Below, piece after piece: positions 6,326-8,752 of a stretch of DNA of 8,752 nt. Made by a program: the position numbers and the translations under genes. A model generated the notes under the pieces. The model ran no database searches and had not been told where the DNA came from. It saw only the letters and a list, made by a program, of their open reading frames with translations. The stretch's first letter is position 1. Each line of letters opens with the position of its first letter. Source of the stretch: an uncultured Bacteroidota bacterium (lineage in GTDB: Bacteria > Bacteroidota > Bacteroidia > Chitinophagales > S012-47); the NCBI GenBank assembly GCA_913062655.1, contig CAJXXO010000095.1, positions 1-8,752 on the forward strand, written 5' to 3'.

Positions 6326-7465
6326 TTACCGCAATACGTGAATGTCTCGTTCTGCACAAATGTCTTTTAGCACTTGTGGCCATACGGTCACGCTTACCTC
6401 ACCTATATGTGCTTTTTGAAGCAACAACATCATGAGTCGTGACTGCCCGATACCACCGCCTATACTCAGCGGCAACTCGTTGTTCATGATCATCTGATGG
6501 TAAGGCAACTCAAGGAAGTCGAGTTGTCCGGTGCGGGTCAATTGATCTTTCAATGTGTCTGCATTTACCCTTACTCCCATTGAGGAGAGTTCGTGTCTGC
6601 GCTGGGTGAGTGGGTTCCACACCAGGATATCACCATTCAAGCCGTGCATTTGTTTGCCATTCTTAGTAATGGTTGGCGTTACCCAATCGTCATAATCGGG
6701 TGCGCGCATTTCGTGTGGGTAGCCATCTTCCAACGTCCAGCCGATACCATAGATGAATACGGCCGGGAATTCTTGTAAAATGGCTGTCTCGCGTTGTTTT
6801 CGCGGCATATCCGGAAAGCGGTCCAATATCTCCTCCGCATGGATAAAGGTGAGCGTTTCAGGTAATTCAGGATAGCCCGACTGCCGAAGTGCCGGATATT
6901 TGTCCAGCAGCATCTGCTCGGCTCGTTTAAACACATCCCAAATCTTTGTGACGGTATCTGTCAGATAGTCCAGATTCCGCTGGTCATCGGTGATCACTCT
7001 TTCCCAATCCCATTGATCCACATAAGCGCTGTGGTCGTGGTCCAGAAAGTAATCCTTACGAACGGCACGCATGTCGGTATTGATGCCTTCTCCTACTGCA
7101 CACTCAAATTGCTTGAGGGCAAACCGCTTCCATTTGGTAGCCGCTTGCACCACCTGTGCGTGAATAGGATTTTTCTCATGGTCGTTCTTGATATAAAAGT
7201 CGATGGGCGTGCGTGAGCCGTCACGATCCAGATAGTCATTAAAGCCACTTTCCCTGTCCACAATCAGGGGAGACTCTACCCGGAACAGGTTGAGGGCTTT
7301 ATTCAATTCATCTTCCACAAAACGCTTGCCCAGGGCCAGCGCCTTTTGGGTTTCTTTGGGTGACAAAGCACTGTGATAGTTTTTGGGCAATACATGTGCC
7401 ACTTCTTCATACGTGCCAATGCCTGGTCCTACCAGATCGGCTTGTTTGGAACCGGAAGCGTTCAT
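6326..7465 (-). CDS. asnA: Aspartate-ammonia ligase (asparagine synthetase A)
   Basis: Cytoplasmic enzyme that makes asparagine from aspartate, ammonia and ATP, with a class II aminoacyl-tRNA-synthetase-like fold. Motifs matching E. coli AsnA are KWKR (111-114), YVDQWDWERV (148-157), RAPDYDDW (254-261), LNGDILVWNP (276-285), ELSSMGVRV (292-300) and IGGGIGQSRL (335-344). The ATG at 7465 gives 379 residues, against 330 in E. coli. About 25-30 extra residues lie before the family core, which starts near SALSPKETQKAL, and these have no internal Met. A TTG at 7390 would give a more usual length, so the start is uncertain. A TTG two codons upstream (7471) is also in frame. It is monocistronic: a promoter-like pair lies upstream and a strong terminator downstream. 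It is divergent from the CBS-like gene. Confidence 0.97.
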   Translation of the reverse strand: MNASGSKQADLVGPGIGTYEEVAHVLPKNYHSALSPKETQKALALGKRFVEDELNKALNLFRVESPLIVDRESGFNDYLDRDGSRTPIDFYIKNDHEKNPIHAQVVQAATKWKRFALKQFECAVGEGINTDMRAVRKDYFLDHDHSAYVDQWDWERVITDDQRNLDYLTDTVTKIWDVFKRAEQMLLDKYPALRQSGYPELPETLTFIHAEEILDRFPDMPRKQRETAILQEFPAVFIYGIGWTLEDGYPHEMRAPDYDDWVTPTITKNGKQMHGLNGDILVWNPLTQRRHELSSMGVRVNADTLKDQLTRTGQLDFLELPYHQMIMNNELPLSIGGGIGQSRLMMLLLQKAHIGEVSVTVWPQVLKDICAERDIHVLR

Positions 7466-7497
7466 AAGCAATGGTTTAAAGGGTTGAAAATGAACAC

Positions 7498-7528
7498 TAA
7501 AGCTACCGGTAGTAGTTGTTCAAAACAA
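7498..7528 (-). promoter_or_regulatory. asnA: Candidate asnA promoter with overlapping palindrome
   Basis: On the minus strand TTG (7528-7526) and TAGCTTTA (7505-7498) are separated by 20 bp, close to the Bacteroidota TTG-N19-23-TAnnTTTG pattern with one mismatch. The -7 box lies 32 nt before the ATG at 7465. A 10-bp perfect palindrome CTACCGGTAG (7503-7512) overlaps the upstream half of the -7 box, in the position of an operator. Whether it is one is inference. Confidence 0.45.
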
Positions 7529-7617
7529 TGATATAGGTCAGTAGGAAATAGACAAGCGGACGCTCAACTTCGGTGAATTAAAAGGTGTTTAGCAAACAAA
7601 ATAGGAGAGGGTATCCT

Positions 7618-7625
7618 TACCTTTG
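7618..7625 (+). promoter_or_regulatory. TACCTTTG -7 element, probably a leaderless promoter
   Basis: TACCTTTG is an exact match to the Bacteroidota TAnnTTTG -7 element and ends 5 nt before the ATG at 7631. Transcription normally starts several bases after this box, so the mRNA would begin at or just before the start codon. No clear TTG -33 element is seen at the usual distance. A small dyad, TGTTT-AGC-AAACA, lies at 7586-7598. The rest of the 165-bp gap to asnA holds nothing else that I recognise besides the asnA promoter. Confidence 0.6.
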
Positions 7626-7630
7626 CGCCC

Positions 7631-8611
7631 ATGGAAGTGTACGACAATATTATTGAAACCATTGGCAATACGCCTTTAGTCCGATTGCACAAGGTGATAG
7701 CGGATATCCCTTGTCCGGTATATGCGAAAGTGGAGAGTTTTAACCCCGGTAATTCGGTGAAAGACCGCATAGCGCTAAAGCTGGTTGAAGATGCGGAAAA
7801 AGCCGGCAAATTAAAGCCAGGCGGTACGATTGTGGAAGGAACCAGTGGTAATACCGGTATGGGATTGGCTTTGGTGGCCATTGCCAAAGGCTATAAGTGT
7901 GTTTTCACCACGAATGACAAACAGTCCAAAGAGAAAATGGACATACTCCGGGCAGTCGGGGCAGAAGTAGTGGTATGCCCCACCGATGTACACCCGGATG
8001 ATCCTCGTTCCTATTACTCACAGGCGCGCTCTATTGCTGAAAAGACACCTAACAGCTTTTACGTCAACCAATACTTTAACCTATCCAACCAACAAGCCCA
8101 TTACGAGTCTACCGGACCGGAATTGTGGCGGCAGACGGATGGAAAAATGACCCACTTTGTGGTAGGTGTAGGCACCGGTGGCACCATAAGTGGAACTGGA
8201 AAATACCTGAAAGAGCAAAATCCGAATGTAAAAGTCTGGGGAATTGACGCTTACGGCTCTGCCCTGAAGAAATATCACGAAACAGGCGAGTTTGACGATA
8301 AGGAAGTCTACAGTTACATCACAGAAGGCATAGGCGAGGATTTGATTCCTTCCAACATCGACTTCTCGGTAATTGATTACTTTGAGAAAGTAACCGATAA
8401 AGATGGCGCTGTAATGGCCAGAAGGCTAGCCCGGGAGGAAGGCATCTTTGCAGGGTATTCTGCCGGTAGTGCCATACAGGGGCTGCTACAGCTCAAGGAT
8501 AGACTCACCCCGGACGATTTTGTGGTCGTTTTATTCCATGACCATGGTAGTCGATATGTAGCCAAGGTGTACAATGACGACTGGATGCGCCAACAAGGGT
8601 TCTTAGACTGA
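7631..8611 (+). CDS. PLP-dependent cystathionine beta-synthase-like enzyme (catalytic core only)
   Basis: A 326-residue fold-type II PLP enzyme of the cysteine synthase/CBS family. The PLP lysine is Lys44 in NPGNSVKDR. The substrate loop is GTSGNTG (70-76), the phosphate-binding loop is GVGTGGT (179-185), and Ser277 in GYSAGS sits where the family contacts the pyridine nitrogen. It is closer to CBS than to CysK/CysM: it has KMDILRAVGAE (102-112), NQYFNLSNQQAHY (146-158), EGIGEDLIP (232-240) and the ending NDDWMRQQGF, which match the eukaryotic CBS core. There is no N-terminal haem-binding region and no C-terminal pair of CBS (Bateman) domains, so regulation by haem or S-adenosylmethionine is not expected. 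The likely reaction is serine (or O-acetylserine) plus homocysteine (or sulfide) to cystathionine (or cysteine); which one cannot be decided by eye. The stop overlaps the next gene at TGATG. Confidence 0.93.
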   Translation: MEVYDNIIETIGNTPLVRLHKVIADIPCPVYAKVESFNPGNSVKDRIALKLVEDAEKAGKLKPGGTIVEGTSGNTGMGLALVAIAKGYKCVFTTNDKQSKEKMDILRAVGAEVVVCPTDVHPDDPRSYYSQARSIAEKTPNSFYVNQYFNLSNQQAHYESTGPELWRQTDGKMTHFVVGVGTGGTISGTGKYLKEQNPNVKVWGIDAYGSALKKYHETGEFDDKEVYSYITEGIGEDLIPSNIDFSVIDYFEKVTDKDGAVMARRLAREEGIFAGYSAGSAIQGLLQLKDRLTPDDFVVVLFHDHGSRYVAKVYNDDWMRQQGFLD

Positions 8612-8752
8612 TGGCACGCTGGGTAACAGACCAGTTGCAACGCCAGGTAGAGGTACCTGATGTGCCTCAACGCATCGTTTCCCTGGTGCCTTCGCAAACT
8701 GAACTCTTGCATGACGTAGGCATGGGGGAGCGGGTAGTGGGCATCACCAAAT
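8611..8752 (+). CDS. Helical-backbone metal receptor / BtuF-like binding protein (3' cut by window edge)
   Basis: The first 47 codons of a protein with the motif RIVSLVPSQTELLHD (22-36) and GERVVGITK (40-48 region), typical of BtuF-like periplasmic binding-protein folds for cobalamin or metal chelates. It begins at an ATG that shares its A with the stop of the CBS-like gene (TGATG), so translation is probably coupled. The N-terminus MARWVTDQLQRQVEV has no signal peptide, so the protein seems cytoplasmic unless it starts elsewhere. That is odd for an ABC-transporter receptor, but homologues without signals are found in this phylum. Only the start is visible; the ligand is not known. Confidence 0.78.
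   Translation, partial: MARWVTDQLQRQVEVPDVPQRIVSLVPSQTELLHDVGMGERVVGITK

Noticed and set aside
1..8752. Search for CRISPR repeats, tRNA or rRNA genes, insertion-sequence ends, toxin-antitoxin or defence genes
   Set aside because: Nothing matching was seen; intergenic gaps are short and explained by promoters, terminators or small dyads.

Overview
The window looks like a chromosomal segment of a Bacteroidota bacterium, most likely Cytophagia-like. Three signs support this: a C-terminal type IX secretion (T9SS) sorting domain, a HisKA_2 kinase paired with a LytTR response regulator, and several promoters with the Bacteroidota -7 element TAnnTTTG and little Shine-Dalgarno signal. Seven genes are complete and one is cut at each end. 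I see no tRNA, rRNA, CRISPR array, transposase, phage gene or integration site.

Left part, plus strand (1-2834): the 3' part of a cytoplasmic sensor histidine kinase, a REC-LytTR response regulator 3 nt downstream, then a secreted protein with three copies of a repeat domain and a T9SS sorting tail. The gap after the regulator holds three AYNGTTYMCY boxes at an exact 21-bp period. That is the phasing expected of LytTR half-sites, so the regulator may control itself or the secreted protein. The first ~150 bases of the kinase are extremely AT-rich and encode an Asn-rich segment unlike the rest of the window.

Middle part, minus strand (2890-7465): reading from right to left, asnA (aspartate-ammonia ligase) has its own strong terminator. 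It is followed by an exported ChaN-like protein and an exported pirin, separated by 49 bp that carry two perfect palindromes. A DEAD-box RNA helicase with a TTG start and a Lys/Arg-rich tail comes last. The helicase converges on the T9SS gene; a plus-strand terminator hairpin between them contains the helicase stop codon.

Right part, plus strand (7631-8752): a cystathionine beta-synthase-like PLP enzyme is divergent from asnA. Its TACCTTTG -7 box ends 5 nt before the ATG, so its mRNA is probably leaderless. It overlaps, at a TGATG junction, the start of a helical-backbone (BtuF-like) metal or cobalamin receptor that lacks a signal peptide.

Most genes belong to known families, and I found no clearly new defence or mobile system. 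The best leads are the phased boxes beside the LytTR regulator, the exported pirin/ChaN pair with its palindromes, the leaderless promoter with the coupled CBS/receptor pair, and the composition break in the kinase.
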